Source: Atrina japonica (lineage: Eukaryota; Mollusca; Bivalvia; Pterioida; Pinnidae). Taken from it: a stretch of 64,000 bases of DNA. Below, piece after piece: positions 34,918 through 47,019 of this stretch. Numbering within the stretch: position 1 is the stretch's first letter; every line of letters begins with the position of its first letter. The notes beneath the pieces were generated by a model, which worked only from the letters and a program-made list of their open reading frames with translations, was not told where the DNA came from and did not search any database. The stretch is from positions 123,501 through 187,500 of the forward strand of contig BROG01000959.1 of the NCBI GenBank assembly GCA_030159075.1, written 5' to 3'. A program made the translations under genes and the position numbers.

Positions 34918-35217
34918 TTAATCAATTAAATAAATAAATAAATAAATAAAATAAATAGAAAAATAAATAAATAAATTTTATGGTTGAAAATGAGTATGAA
35001 AGAGTTACCCCCCTTCCCCTACATTGTCGGTTTATCTTCTTGGAAATATGTTTACAGTTACAAAAATAAATACATAGAAAAATAAATAGATAAATAAGTT
35101 AATAGACTGATAAATTAATTAATAATTTATTTATTTATTTATTTTTCTATTTATTTTATTTATTCATTTATTTTTCTATTTATTTTATTTATTTATCTAT
35201 TTAATTATTTACTTTAT
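34918..35217. repeat. (AAAT)n and (TTTA)n inverted arrays
   Basis: AAAT-type repeats at 34,923-34,976 face TTTA-type repeats at about 35,120-35,217. Between them lies a segment, aaagagttaccccccttccc, that recurs at about 36,690. Confidence 0.85.
34975..35062 (+). repeat. Direct repeat paired with 36,663-36,750
   Basis: Both copies contain atggttgaaaatgagta-like sequence, agagttacccccctt and ggtttatcttcttg followed by aatatgtttaca. Function unknown. Confidence 0.65.
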
Positions 35218-35219
35218 TT

Positions 35220-36070
35220 CCGTCCGTTTTTTTTAAAATAATTTGTTAGGAAATACAACAATCAACTGTTACGTGTTTGAACATACCCATTCATATATAA
35301 GCTACATCTGAAACTGGACAGATTTGAAAATCAGGACATAATAATTTTACAAATCAAGTCTTCAGTCTTTAAGCTATCTTTTATCCTTTAGAAATTTATG
35401 TGACCTGTTTTAGATGTGTTTCCCTACCTCGCTACAATGCACCGATTATCTATGACTATGTTTAGAAGTGTTTTAAATAATCTGCCGATATGGTATCTCG
35501 CTATACTCGTAATACTGTAGGCTAACGGCTTTCACACCCTATAGCTCCTGACCTCTTCCCTAGATGACGTGTCAGACCTACAGTGCCACCTAGTGCCGTT
35601 CGCGAGCATTTTACATGTGTGCAGAGGGGATTCAGTTACATTTTGCTAAATATCTCAGGAACAAGTCATCAGGTTGACTTCAAATTTTCGGCAAATGAAT
35701 TTGTGCATCATTAACTAACAATTTTTGAAAAGTTGTAGATAGCATTTTGGGAGCACTTTAAGTATAATTAGCTTGTAAAAACTCTCAGCTAAAAAACCTC
35801 AGGTAATCACAGGTAAAGTTTGTCATAAATTGTAGAAAAGTTATTTGCAAAAACCGGTATATAAATATTGTCCACATATAAAAAGGTTTATCGTGAATAA
35901 TTTAGTAAATGCAAAAGGAAAGCATTAAAAATTTATAAACAGATTCTAACAATGTTAGCACATATAAAAACTCAACAACAACAACAACAACAGCAAATAT
36001 TATATATTAATCATGGTGATAACATTATGAATTATCGTTTTGTATGATGAACATTGATAGTGCTATGAAA
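35220..36070. other. No recognised gene
   Basis: No ORF is convincing. A short CAA run occurs near 35,972-35,995. Confidence 0.35.
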
Positions 36071-36079
36071 TTAAGGATG

Positions 36080-36258
36080 TGTAAGAAAGTTGAGGAGAGA
36101 GTAAAAACCGAGCTCCCGTGTCACAGTAGGTGTCGGCACGTGAAAGAAGCCGCCATAAGTGCAGAGCATAGGCCAAAATTTGAAGCCTTTCACTGGCATT
36201 TGGTGGCATCTCCATATGAGTGTAAGATTCTTGGGTGGGATGTTAAACAACAGTACAA
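36080..36258 (+). repeat. SINE family A, lacking the tRNA head
   Basis: It begins at agagtaaaaaccgagctccc and runs through tgtcggcacgtgaaagaagc, gagcataggccaaaatttga and the end gatgttaaacaacag. It is truncated at the 5' side, as expected for incomplete reverse transcription. Confidence 0.78.
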
Positions 36259-36299
36259 CATGTGTGAGAGAGAAAAAATTTTGAAATTAAAAACTTAAA

Positions 36300-36912
36300 T
36301 ACAAAAAGTTTACTAAATTTACCATAAAATTGAAATATGCATACCAGATGAAGAGAGGAAAAATACTAGGATTTGCATGATTACCAAAATTTTGCTAATT
36401 ATTTGAATTTACCTGAATATTTAAATTTTACCCTATGCACCATAATATTGAAGAATTAGATTGGCATGAGAAGTGTTTTTTTTCAAAAAATGTTCTTTCC
36501 CTTCTTATTACTTTATAGATTAATATAATAATACAATAACAAAAAGAAAGAGATATAAACAGGCCTAAAATTTGATAAATTCCTATATTCTTGGAGAAAA
36601 TTTATTGAGAAAACCAGAGAAAACTGACAGACTGCTCTTAAGTAGGACAATAGCTGTCGGGCATTTATGGTTGAAGATGAGTATAAAAAAAAGAGTTACC
36701 CCCCTTTCCCTACAATGGTGGTTTATCTTCTTGATAATATGTTTACAATTAGCACTTAAAGTGGAACAGTTATAGAAAAATTTGTCAAGACTAAAAATTA
36801 TCACGAAATGAAAGACTGGTAGAATATTGATCCAAAAAATATTATGGCTACACTAGCAATGTGATTGTGAAAAATTGAAAATAACAAAATTGATTAAAAA
36901 TACTTATTGTTA
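36300..36912. other. No recognised gene
   Basis: AT-rich sequence. It includes the second copy (36,663-36,750) of the direct repeat described at 34,975. Confidence 0.35.
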
Positions 36913-36914
36913 CA

Positions 36915-37095
36915 CATTTAACGTTAAGTGGAACCTGTCTTGAAAGGCAATGTGTCTTCTGAGACCATCATCTGAAACCAATTGGTTAAATAATCCTTAA
37001 AGGGAAACAACTTGTTGAGGGACCACCCGTCTTGAGATACCACATTTGAGTGGCAGATGGGGTGGTCTCTCAAGACAGGTTTCACTGTATCCTCT
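36915..37095. mobile_element. MITE with CAGTGAAAC-type ends
   Basis: The left end aagtggaacctgtcttgaaa pairs with the reversed right end ctctcaagacaggtttcact followed by g and ta. The interior is partly palindromic (gagaccatcatctg; ccacccgtcttgagat). Confidence 0.65.
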
Positions 37096-37353
37096 TACGC
37101 AGAGACATCATAAGTTTTGACTTTTCTGTGGACTGATGCAGACTTGCTAATCTTGAAAAAATTGTATTGGGAGATTGTATATATGTATTTAATCCTTTAA
37201 TTCATTCACCCACAAAGACACATTTGGACTGGTCCAAGTCATTGATTTACAGAAGTCCATTGTTTTTCAGGGGTTGATGAGTAAATATTTCCAGGTTCAT
37301 TTGCAACAATTTTTTTTCAAAATTCACACTTTTTTATCATTTGTGTTCCATTA

Positions 37354-37532
37354 CAGTGAAACTTGTATTTAAAGACCCCCTTAGGGATACAACAACAAAC
37401 AGTCTTTACAGGGAGGTGGACTTTATATAGAGGTTGATTTGTACACAAATGGTGCTATTGGGGACAGCAAAAGACAGTCTTTGTGACAATGTTGTCTTTA
37501 TACACAGGTGGTCAATAAAGCAGGTTTTACTG
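37354..37532. mobile_element. MITE with CAGTGAAAC-type ends, first of a tandem pair
   Basis: Left end cagtgaaacttgtatttaaa; right end aaagcaggttttactg; TA lies at both flanks. The interior has ggtggactttatatagaggt and tctttatacacaggtggtc, which are reversed versions of each other in part. Confidence 0.7.
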
Positions 37533-37546
37533 TATTTAAAACTTAT

Positions 37547-37703
37547 GGTGAAACTTGTATATAAAGGCTCCCTTAGGGATACATCAAAATCCAGTCTTTA
37601 TAGAGAGGTGGACTTTATATAGATGTTGATGTGTACACAAATGGTGCTATTGGGTGATCATGTGGTCTTTATACACATGTGGTCGCTGAAGCAGGTTCTA
37701 CTG
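37547..37703. mobile_element. MITE, second of the tandem pair
   Basis: It is a close relative of the preceding unit (ggtgaaacttgtatataaag; tagagaggtggactttatat) with a 22-bp internal deletion. The pair is separated by 14 bp. Confidence 0.7.
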
Positions 37704-37719
37704 TATTTGAAAATACATC

Positions 37720-38125
37720 TGGAGTTTGACGGATAAAATGCTGGATGACTTAGATAGCAATATAGAAGGCTGGTATTTAGAAGCCGTTTTGAAGTACATT
37801 ACTGTGTTTTTGTCATGATAATAAGCTCGGTGTTCAGAAAATAGAGGGATAGGTATTCGGAAGTTATTTTATACTTGAAATTAGAAGTAAAAATCTGGAC
37901 TTTATTTTAATGCCATCAGTAACAGGAAGTGATCGATTTGTCAAACATTCGGTTATTGTAAGTTTCAATGCAACATATTATTTTACGGTTTTCTAATTTG
38001 CTGACAGGTATCATTTTCAGTGTCTTATTTCACCTGTCTGTCATCTTAATATTAGATTAACCTTTTACATACATCTGTAGGTCAATTATAGGTAAATCTG
38101 AATTAGAGGGATTTTCCTGCAAAAA
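37720..38125. other. No recognised gene
   Basis: No ORF or repeat recognised. Confidence 0.3.
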
Positions 38126-38129
38126 AGTT

Positions 38130-38968
38130 AGTTATAAATTCGGGAAAGCCGAAATCGTCGCATTTATCGTAAAGCTTCGTTGCTAATTTCCCATTTGTGT
38201 TTATATTAAGTAAAATGTCAAAGTATGAAGCGTGTATGCTTGATTCTGTTGTATCGTTAATATCTAGTTCGCTGGGATATATCGCATTGACATATGTATG
38301 AAAATTTTCATTATTAATTGACAAAACGTCGTCGATATATCTAAATGTCAAATTAAAAGACACCGCTAGCTTTTTCTTCTTTTGATTCAGCAGTTTCTGA
38401 ATGAAGTCTGCTTCGTATGAATAAAGGAACAGGTTGGCCAATAAAGGAGCACAATTGGTCCCCATGGGAATGCCGAAAGTTTCTTGAAAGACCACGTCTC
38501 CGAACTTTACAAATATATTGTCTATTAGAAATTCCAGCATGTTTTTTATATCAACTTCAATATATTTATGTCTAGAATCAGAGTGGTGTTTGACAAAATA
38601 AGTATCCTGATAGCCAATCACTAGATATTTTAATTTTCGGGTACCACATTTAGTGAAAAAGCAGTTGTCTATGATGCTGAAAAGTCTTTCTTTTAATTTT
38701 TTATGAGAAATAGTAGTGTAAAGAGTAGAGAAGTCATAAGTTTTGATACTGTGAATTCGAGAAAAATTGTGTGCCTTCAAATTTTCTAAATGCTGTTTAG
38801 AATGTTAAGTATCCATATCTGATTTACACCGCTTCTGGAATAAGCAACTGTACAGTATTGTTGAAGTTTCTCCTTAACGGCTGTCAATATCTTGGTAAGG
38901 AGTAAAGATAAAGGTTTGGTAGAACATTTGCTGGATCCTGCTATGTATCTTTGCTTATATGGGGTTTT
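38130..38968 (-). pseudogene. PLE reverse transcriptase, antisense (copy 8)
   Basis: An open frame of 225 codons (38,780-38,103) covers the RT core: DFSTLYTTISH (motif A), GIPMGTNCAP (motif B) and FRYIDDVLSI (motif C, codons about 38,325-38,341). The upstream part to 38,968 matches KTPYKQRYI and CSTKPLS of copy 1, with a changed codon before KAHNFS that leaves the upstream and core frames unlinked. The C-terminal part ends shortly after KLYDKCDDFGFP, so the copy lacks the 3' third and the tail. Catalytic Asp residues look intact. It is truncated at both ends. Confidence 0.85.
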
Positions 38969-38969
38969 A

Positions 38970-39595
38970 GAAAATGACGGTTTACCTTTCTATAAAAGAA
39001 TTACATCTCTTTGTCATTTGACAAACTTCAAAATTGTGCAAAACGCATTTCCATTCGTCCGCCATTACATAACTACAAAATGTCACGTGACCTCAAGAGA
39101 AATGCGTTAGATCATGCACGCGACATATCAGAAAATGGTAGCGGTGATTGACGGACAGCCACTGATTAGTATGAAGTTGTTTTCGAATTCCAAAAAGGAA
39201 ACAGAACTATTAGACCTTTAAACGTCCGCGATGTTTGAGTCTCGTTATATCTTAAACTGTACATGTTAGAATGCCTGCCTGTTCACTCAAGTAATCATGA
39301 ACAGAATTTTTAATTTCATAATTTGAACTGAAAGAATCTCGCTAGAATTAAGCTGCTATTAATCATGAACCTTATTCGATCCATTGTATCCCAAGGGATA
39401 TCCACCGGAGTTGTCATAGCGACCATTTCGATGTTTCAGTAGCAAAAAGAATACAGGTGAACGGATATAGCGTGTGTTAATGACAATGGATCTATGGATG
39501 CATGAACAGAAATTGAAGTATCAACCTAAAACACAAATATAACTAAAAGCATTAAAATTAAGTTGACCTTGGATCACAAGTGAAGCTATCTGTGT
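38970..39595. other. No recognised gene
   Basis: No ORF with splice context and no recognised repeat. Confidence 0.3.
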
Positions 39596-39599
39596 AACA

Positions 39600-40021
<422 letters not shown>

Positions 40022-40079
40022 GATGTAATGCCACTCAAGTGAGGACAATGATTGGACAAACCCAGGGACACTTTCTTTC

Positions 40080-40384
40080 TTCAATTTTAATAAAATATAA
40101 ATCAGATACATCAAAAGGATGACTTAGCGACTTAGCAAATATTACATAATTTGGAAATGACATCTATTACAGTGAATTATGTAAGAAGGTTTTAACAAAA
40201 TAAATTTGAATAACGCTCAGGTAACACGTTATTGACGATATTAAATTTTGTAGCTGATAAAGCAGAGAAGTAAACAACATTTTTTATGTTTTATCTAAGC
40301 TTTTAGAGATAAATCTAATGTTTGCCAGAGTATGTGTGTATATTAAGGCAAATAAACTTGATCCATGTAACCGAGCGCACAAAT
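40080..40384 (+). promoter_or_regulatory. Promoter region of PEBP-like copy B
   Basis: About 300 bp align with the upstream regions of copies C and D. The TATA position has gtatattaagg (about 40,338), slightly off consensus compared with tatataaa in C and D. The ATG follows some 45 bp downstream in the same caaatATGTCAG context. Confidence 0.55.
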
Positions 40385-40573
40385 ATGTCAGTGTTAAGAA
40401 ACATTCGATTGATATTGGTACTTTCCATCTTTAACTCATGTGATGTCATATATGCTTGCGATGGCCGTCTCAAAATAACATATTACAACATAACCTTAGA
40501 ATGTGACGGGTCTCCTATATCTGACAGCGAAATTGCAGAGAAACCATCAGTTTCATTTGATGATGCAAAGCCT
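40385..40573 (+). CDS. Exon 1 of PEBP-like secreted protein, copy B
   Basis: The frame encodes 63 residues. A signal peptide is suggested by MSVLRNIRL followed by a hydrophobic stretch (ILVLSIF) and a cleavage-like VIYAC; two Cys follow (ACDGRLK, ECDGS). The exon ends ...VSFDDAKP at a consensus donor, CCT|GTAAGT, in phase 0. Copy C has the same exon (64 residues, MSVVRHVGL..., ACDDRLRITYKY, ...VTFDDSKS|GTAAGT). The PEBP assignment rests on the downstream exons, not on this one; the LSVTFDD segment fits the N-terminal strand of PEBP proteins. No exon 2 was identified in copy B. Confidence 0.6.
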
Positions 40574-41531
40574 GTAAGTAGATAACGTAAACTATATGCT
40601 ATATCTAAAGTTATGATTAAATGGTAGATGCCAAACGTTATAACATTTTGTTTACAAAACCAAATTTTTTTGTATTCCAAATGAGGCCAAATCAAATACT
40701 CAAGCTGATAGTTTGTATCGATAAAATTTCATCAGTTGACCTCGAATGCGAATAAATGTATACTTCCAGAATAAGTAGAAGGTGTCAATGCAATTATAAA
40801 TCTAAAAGTTTCGTTAAATCCGTCTAAGAGTACCGAATATGAAATAAATATATATCAGTTTTGAGAAATTTAGAAATTAAATGATGGTATCTGAGTGAAC
40901 TGTTACTGAAATATATAATAATTTGCTGGTATTGGGTAAAGATATTTAACGGTATGGAGAAAAGCATTAAGTTTAATATTGAAATAACAGCGGTAAAACA
41001 AGATGACTCAATTTTCTGTAAATAGACTATAAATATAGCTCTCTTCAGGCCAGTACAGGTTCGAGCACCACAGGGATCTATTCTGAATTTTGTGGAGATG
41101 CTTGCCAGGTCATTTGCGGTAGGTCGATAATCAGTTCCCGGTTTTCTTGTATCGATGCATGTACATTGCATTTTTTAAATAACCGTTATGCAACCGAAAC
41201 TAAACAGCTTGAATTAAGATCTGTGGTCTCTGTTGGAATCCGTTTTTAAAAGTGGCATGGATAGGGGCATTTATGTAAAGACTCTTCAAACGTGAAGCCA
41301 TCAACTTAGAATGAAATATATGATTTAAAACTTCTAAGGGTTGGCTTTGGTGATTGACATCAGGGCGTTTTACAATGGCTTTAAAGATGAGACTTTTTAA
41401 AATATTTTCTAAAAAATCTGATATTTATTCTATCAAATATTTCACTAATTAACAATGTGTCATTCATAAAATAGATTAACATCTGTATATATCAACAGAG
41501 TCGATAAAGATTCACTTGATGAAGCACATAC

Positions 41532-41686
41532 CTGTCGCTGTCAACGTATAGGATTCCGTCAGATAGCTCAGCCATTTTATCATTCAGAACCCAAGCGTTC
41601 ATGTGCATGTACGGATATCGGGTAGATTGATTATGAGGTGATTCTGAGATGACATATAATATAAAGATAGCAATGTATTTAGTCAT
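41532..41686 (-). CDS. Candidate exon 1 of a minus-strand secreted protein
   Basis: The minus strand starts ATG (41,686) with MTKYIAIFILYVISES, a good signal peptide, followed by MNAWVLNDKMAELSDG and DSDR, and ends at a consensus-like donor GACAG|GTATGT. Without it, an upstream ATG at 41,719 is also possible. A relic with no indels lies at 4,525-4,600. It sits inside the first intron interval of the PEBP-like copy B, in opposite orientation. The plus strand is also open across much of it, so strand is not certain. Family unrecognised. Confidence 0.4.
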
Positions 41687-41789
41687 ATCTTGAATTGCTT
41701 GCAGTGTAAAATTAGTCATTGTAAATTACTATAAATTAGAATACTAAAATATTTAGTAGTTTAAACCGTATTTATTTTACCTATATTAT

Positions 41790-41990
41790 CTCATTGACCC
41801 TGACGGGTGAAGGTCCTTGTTGTGAGGTGTGTGGGCAAGGGGATAACCGGAAAAAAACAAAAGTACCCAACTTGTCGTGCGTCATCGCATCTCACATACT
41901 ATACTGTCAAATCCAATGATCGAACCTAGGTCTAAATGGTGAGACGCAATTGAGCTAAACACAGCACTACCCAGGCACCCAAGGGGTGGA
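41790..41990 (-). repeat. tRNA-headed SINE-like fragment
   Basis: The segment has gatcgaacctaggtctaaat (B-box reversed) and a gagctaaacacagcactacc head, preceded by gaccctgacgggtgaaggtc. No body match to families A or B. Confidence 0.35.
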
Positions 41991-42331
41991 TCTTTGTCTT
42001 TTTTGTACAAAATATATCGCAAGTGTTATTGTGCTGAAAATCAGTTTAAAATTTGTTGAAGATTTTTTTGATGTACTCTTACATGTGTAATTTAGATAAT
42101 TTTAGCATAAAAATATTCTATTGAAATTCTCTGTTAATCTTTTCATGTTTTTCAATTCATACCCAATGTGATGTACAGGGACAGATTTCACATGTACATT
42201 ATGTTCCATTGAATTGCAAACATATCAACCCTAATATAAACATATGTGACTATGTAAACTATGTATATTTCTGTACAAGTTTAATGCTTGTAATATGTGT
42301 TTATGCACAATTTAATACACACATAATTAAT

Positions 42332-42553
<222 letters not shown>

Positions 42554-42918
42554 AAAAAAAAAATAAACACATCATTCATACAATGACCTGGTCAAAATTA
42601 AGAACCCATATCTTTTCAGGTTTTTTCTATGACACGTGACTACATCTAAATACAACATTTGTATAACCGATACACTGTAACCAATATTTCTCGCGGCGAT
42701 CAACAAATTGAAGAAGAAGAAGAAGACGAAGAAGTAGAAGAAAAACGTGACAGAGAAAAGCACAGAACACCACACAGACTCATATTTAACTATTATCTCT
42801 TAGCTATTAGTTTTATCGTTTGGAATTAGTTTATTAGTTGACAATTAATGACTCCAGTTCAAGAATGGCGTAAATACCGGAATATATCACTACATAAGTA
42901 ATCACATTTACATTATAG

Positions 42919-43008
42919 AATGAAAAACATGAATTACTCATGGTGGAACTAGACAAAAACTGTGAAACCAGACGTCCCATAGTAAACTGGATGGTCGAAA
43001 ATATCAAG
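42919..43008 (+). CDS. Exon 3 of PEBP-like protein, copy B
   Basis: After acceptor cattatag the exon reads NEKHELLMVELDKNCETR and then RPIVNWMVENIK, ending at donor AAG|GTATGC. It is 90 bp, phase 0 at both ends. This matches the PEBP core pattern YTLVMVDPDAPS...W..HWLVVNI, where the ligand-site Asp and the W-x-W region lie; here the DPDAP stretch is changed to ELDKNC. Copy C has MVGLDIDCESRTPLVYWLV in the same place. The call is by motif, not by search. It is the strongest evidence for the family. Confidence 0.65.
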
Positions 43009-43363
43009 GTATGCATACAAACTTATTACATTGCGATATACAGAAATATGTATTGAGAAAATTACTTTTGAGGAGTAATATTTACTAGAAATAACGCTTA
43101 TAAATTTATATTAAAGCTGCGATCTTTAAAATTTAAATGATGTAAAATATAATGAAATGAAATAGTTAAAAAGGCTTGAGTTTATTACCTCTTAGTACAG
43201 TGATAACTACCAACGAAAGCTCGCCATTGTATTGGAATTTAAAATTTGATCCCAAAGAATCAAATGTGTAATGTATCTATCCGAATGAAGTTCTTTGATT
43301 ATCGCAGCATTTTAAAAAAAAACATTTTACGTTATAATATATTTCTAAATAATCTTTCAACAG

Positions 43364-43409
43364 GGCAGGTCGCTACAGGATGGAGACATTGACGGAAACG
43401 AAATACACG
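43364..43409 (+). CDS. Exon 4 of PEBP-like protein, copy B
   Basis: Acceptor tttcaacag precedes GRSLQDGDIDGNEIH, ending at CACG|gtttgg, phase 1 out. This corresponds to the loop after the W-x-W region in PEBP proteins (NIxGxxLxxG). Copy C has GKSLKDGDIEGNTVH with the same exon length (46 bp). The donor GTTTGG is non-ideal. Confidence 0.55.
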
Positions 43410-43963
43410 GTTTGGAATAGACCTTTTTTCATGATTACAGCGTTCTTACTATTTCATCTGCGCACAGGGACATCCGGACGGCCTCATTGAATTTAGTACT
43501 TAAATAAATCGCGCCCAATATACGAAATACCACACACAGACTAGGAATTGTCTTTGATGGGTAACATTTGTCTAGGGTACGAAAATTTGGGTGCACAGAA
43601 CTCTTTGATGCCGTCCAGAAGTCTCCATGAGCAGGCAAAATTCACAGGAATATTATACAATATCATCCATAGAAAATCTCTTTAGTTAAAAAAATGTCAT
43701 TATTTCATTATCGTTAAGCGTATGAAAATTACTCGCTCGAGTATTTAAGAATATTTTGATTAACATTTCATTTTTTGCAACAGATATATCTTATTAGTAG
43801 GTAACATTCATAGCATTGTTCATCGCATTCCAAGTTAAGAGGTACGATTCTCATTCTATGGGTTCTGTGTGTATATAACTTCAAAGTAGCTTACATAAAA
43901 AATATAAAAAGACTAATGTTGACTTATATTGTCGCAATGGGAGACACAGTATCCTGGAAACTA

Positions 43964-43964
<1 letters not shown>

Positions 43965-44052
<88 letters not shown>
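43965..44052. repeat. (CA)n-(TA)n compound microsatellite
   Basis: CA to about 44,008 and TA to about 44,052, ending just upstream of the exon 5 acceptor. Confidence 0.95.
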
Positions 44053-44055
<3 letters not shown>

Positions 44056-44074
44056 GTGTATTTTAACCTTTCAG

Positions 44075-44283
44075 AATATAAAGCACCATACCATCCTGTC
44101 AATACATTCAAAAGGCACTTTTACATGTTCTTGCTGTTGAAGCACAATACTGGATAAAAAGCTAAATATGACAAAGAAGTGGATAAAAATGACATTATAC
44201 CTATTTCACTGGATCCTATGCAGTTTATGATTGACAACAACTTGCGACTAATTGTATTGTGTGAGTTCCAAACAACATATTAG
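44075..44283 (+). pseudogene. Exon 5 of PEBP-like protein, copy B, with in-frame stop
   Basis: Acceptor acctttcag precedes EYKAPYHPVNTFKRHFYMFL and LLKHNTG, then a TAA at 44,155-44,157. The same frame continues KAKYDKEVDKND and MQFMIDNNLRLIVL to TAG at 44,281. The first part fits the PEBP segment EYxPPxPP..HRYxFLL. Copy C keeps the same frame beyond the stop position. So copy B has one nonsense codon that would remove the C-terminal third, unless it is an error. Confidence 0.6.
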
Positions 44284-44365
44284 ATATATTAAAACTCCTA
44301 TTTATCGTAAATTGTTTACGTTTCCAGTTCCATTGTATACGGAGATGGATGCTATTTTTCTTCGG

Positions 44366-44368
<3 letters not shown>

Positions 44369-44447
<79 letters not shown>
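44369..44447. repeat. (GT)n microsatellite
   Basis: An array of about 80 bp with a degenerate right edge to about 44,480. Confidence 0.95.
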
Positions 44448-44449
<2 letters not shown>

Positions 44450-44489
44450 GTGTGAGTGTTTGTGTGTATGTGTGTGTGTTCACACCCGT

Positions 44490-45325
44490 AGTACTACCCC
44501 TTTTTGCTTTACCTAATGTTAGTGTTTTATCGATTTTGCAATAGTTCTACCTATCTATTTAATTTATGATACTAGAATGAGGTAACAACAATAGTTGGCA
44601 CACATTAAAAACGTTGTAGAAAGGTGTATTTGTACCAGATTAGTCCAGTCATGGTTAATGAACGGCATAAGTGGAAAGTGGTTAATGAAAGACTTAAGGG
44701 TCATGAAAGTAATATCGAAGACATACTGGTGTTGTGTTGTATTTCTACCTCCATCAAAGTGAGTAGAAGTACTGGGTATGATGGACCTAGTCTGAGACTC
44801 TGAGAAGTGATCGTTTTATGATAATAAAACGGAAAATGAACACAAGGATGATAGCAGAATGTCGCGTTCTAGAACAAGTTCTTTTATACCCTCTGACTTT
44901 AAGGGTAAAGTCCTTTTGTATGGATACTAACAAAGGTTCATCCTACTTGTATGAACATTGGCAAGACGTTTCTTGGGATGTTACATTTTCCTTTGCTTAT
45001 AAACTATTTAGGAAGGAATTACTTCTCTAGACATTATAAAATCATAAATGATATAAAAATATTTACTGTAAATTAATCAGTAAGTCCAACAATTATATAA
45101 ATATATAGATAGCTAAATTGTAATCGATGGTAAACGAGCAATATAAAATCACAGCCAGTGGAGATCAGAGACCTCTTCAGAAAAGGTCATTCCATCCGCC
45201 ATAATAAACACACCAAGTAAATGTCAATGAGAAAAAAAAACATGCCACGGTTGAATTATACCAAGGGTAACTGTTTAAAGTATTATGACCTGTCGTTGTT
45301 GTAAAATTGAAAAAAGTATTCTCTA
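44490..45325. other. No recognised gene
   Basis: The 70-codon frame at 44,818-45,030 has no splice context and no recognised motif. Confidence 0.3.
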
Positions 45326-45329
45326 TGTA

Positions 45330-45770
45330 ATATTTTATTTCTCATATATGCCAAAGAGACCACTTGGTAGTTAGAATAAGAAACTTTGCAAACGTAACCC
45401 GTTATATCCGATTGTTTGAGTCCGCCATTACTATGACTATTGCTTATTGACTTTTGGAAAATTTTACTGATTTAGGCCGATGTCAAAGTTGCATTTACTT
45501 TTTGCAATTTATATTAATTTTATCTACTTGTATTCTTATCATCATAAATTTTACCTGAATCAGGCAAGGTTAGTATTTTACATCGTTTCAAAACATTCCG
45601 TTTCTGACATTGTCCACATTCCGGGTATATGGAATCTTCTGGTGACCTCGGCCTATTTCAAATTCGTTTCACGCACACTCGGTCATATCATTCTCGGTAC
45701 ACATGAAAGCCGGCTAATAGTAAAATGTCAGAATTCATTGTGGCAGGTCAGAGTTGACTCATAGAAACAA
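45330..45770 (-). other. Duplicated low-copy segment (paired with 20,395-20,890)
   Basis: Diverged copy of the 20-kb segment. Its minus-strand frame corresponding to the 20-kb candidate exon has stops, so this copy is probably broken. A second minus frame at 45,980-45,774 (KQDWCNGWVLEVLAVEHNDR) is protein-like; the WVLEVLAV segment loosely recalls PLAT-type domains, which is speculative. Confidence 0.35.
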
Positions 45771-46004
45771 ATTCTATGGGTATATTTGCCTGTGTGAATA
45801 CTCTACAAACGTTCTGTCATTGTGTTCAACGGCCAGGACTTCAAGAACCCATCCATTACACCAGTCCTGTTTCAAGAGATGGACATCTACCTGTAGTGTA
45901 TATAATATAGTACACTTGAGGAAAGCAATTGCCATCTCAATGTATGTGCAAGGCGCAGTGAAATAATATATTTCGAACAATTCATTCGGTATCTACTCAA
46001 TAAG

Positions 46005-46394
<390 letters not shown>

Positions 46395-46395
<1 letters not shown>

Positions 46396-46485
46396 ACATA
46401 ACCCAGCTGGGATTCAAACTCTCGACCTACGGCACCAATCGCCAAACCGTCTTACCACTTGGCCTTCTACCTCTTCACAAAAATG
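46395..46485 (-). repeat. tRNA-headed SINE-like fragment
   Basis: Reversed B-box gggattcaaactctcgacct and head cttaccacttggcc. A second, similar fragment is at 46,930-47,010. Confidence 0.45.
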
Positions 46486-46508
46486 AATGAGGTGATACAT
46501 ATTTAATC

Positions 46509-46619
<111 letters not shown>

Positions 46620-46929
46620 GGTAACTTCAAATCTGAAACTTATTTCAACCAAGTCATTTGTTTCAGACATACTAGTTCTATACTATTATTTTTTGTTAGG
46701 TAACCACCTAATTCAAATAACATTCAGATCCAGAGACACTAGGGTTTACAGTAACGGTGCATCAGAATATATAGTACCGTATACAAAATTATACCAACTT
46801 AAGATACGTTTTATACGCTTGAAGTCGTCGACACAGGAATTTTGTGTTTAGAAAAAAAATAAAAATTTAGAGTGCCTATTTCAGGCATGTTAAAAAAGAT
46901 TTTAGAGCACGACCAGATACAGTACATCA

Positions 46930-47010
46930 ATTATCGTGAAGTTCGACCTACGGAACCAATCGTCTGGTTCCCGTGCACGAAGTCCTAACCACTTGGCCAT
47001 TTACATATTC
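46930..47010 (-). repeat. tRNA-headed SINE-like fragment
   Basis: gttcgacctacggaaccaat and gaagtcctaaccacttggcc resemble the fragment at 46,395 and could be the same family. Confidence 0.4.
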
Positions 47011-47019
47011 ACATAAATG

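Noticed and set aside
41059..41215. Cys-rich frame (CGDACQVICGRS) as an exon of copy B
   Set aside because: The matching region of copy C (58,326 on) has stops in that frame, so it is more likely conserved intron sequence.
45774..45980. PLAT-domain exon on the minus strand
   Set aside because: The resemblance is limited to a WVLEVLAV-like stretch; the duplicated copy at 20.9 kb does not preserve the frame.
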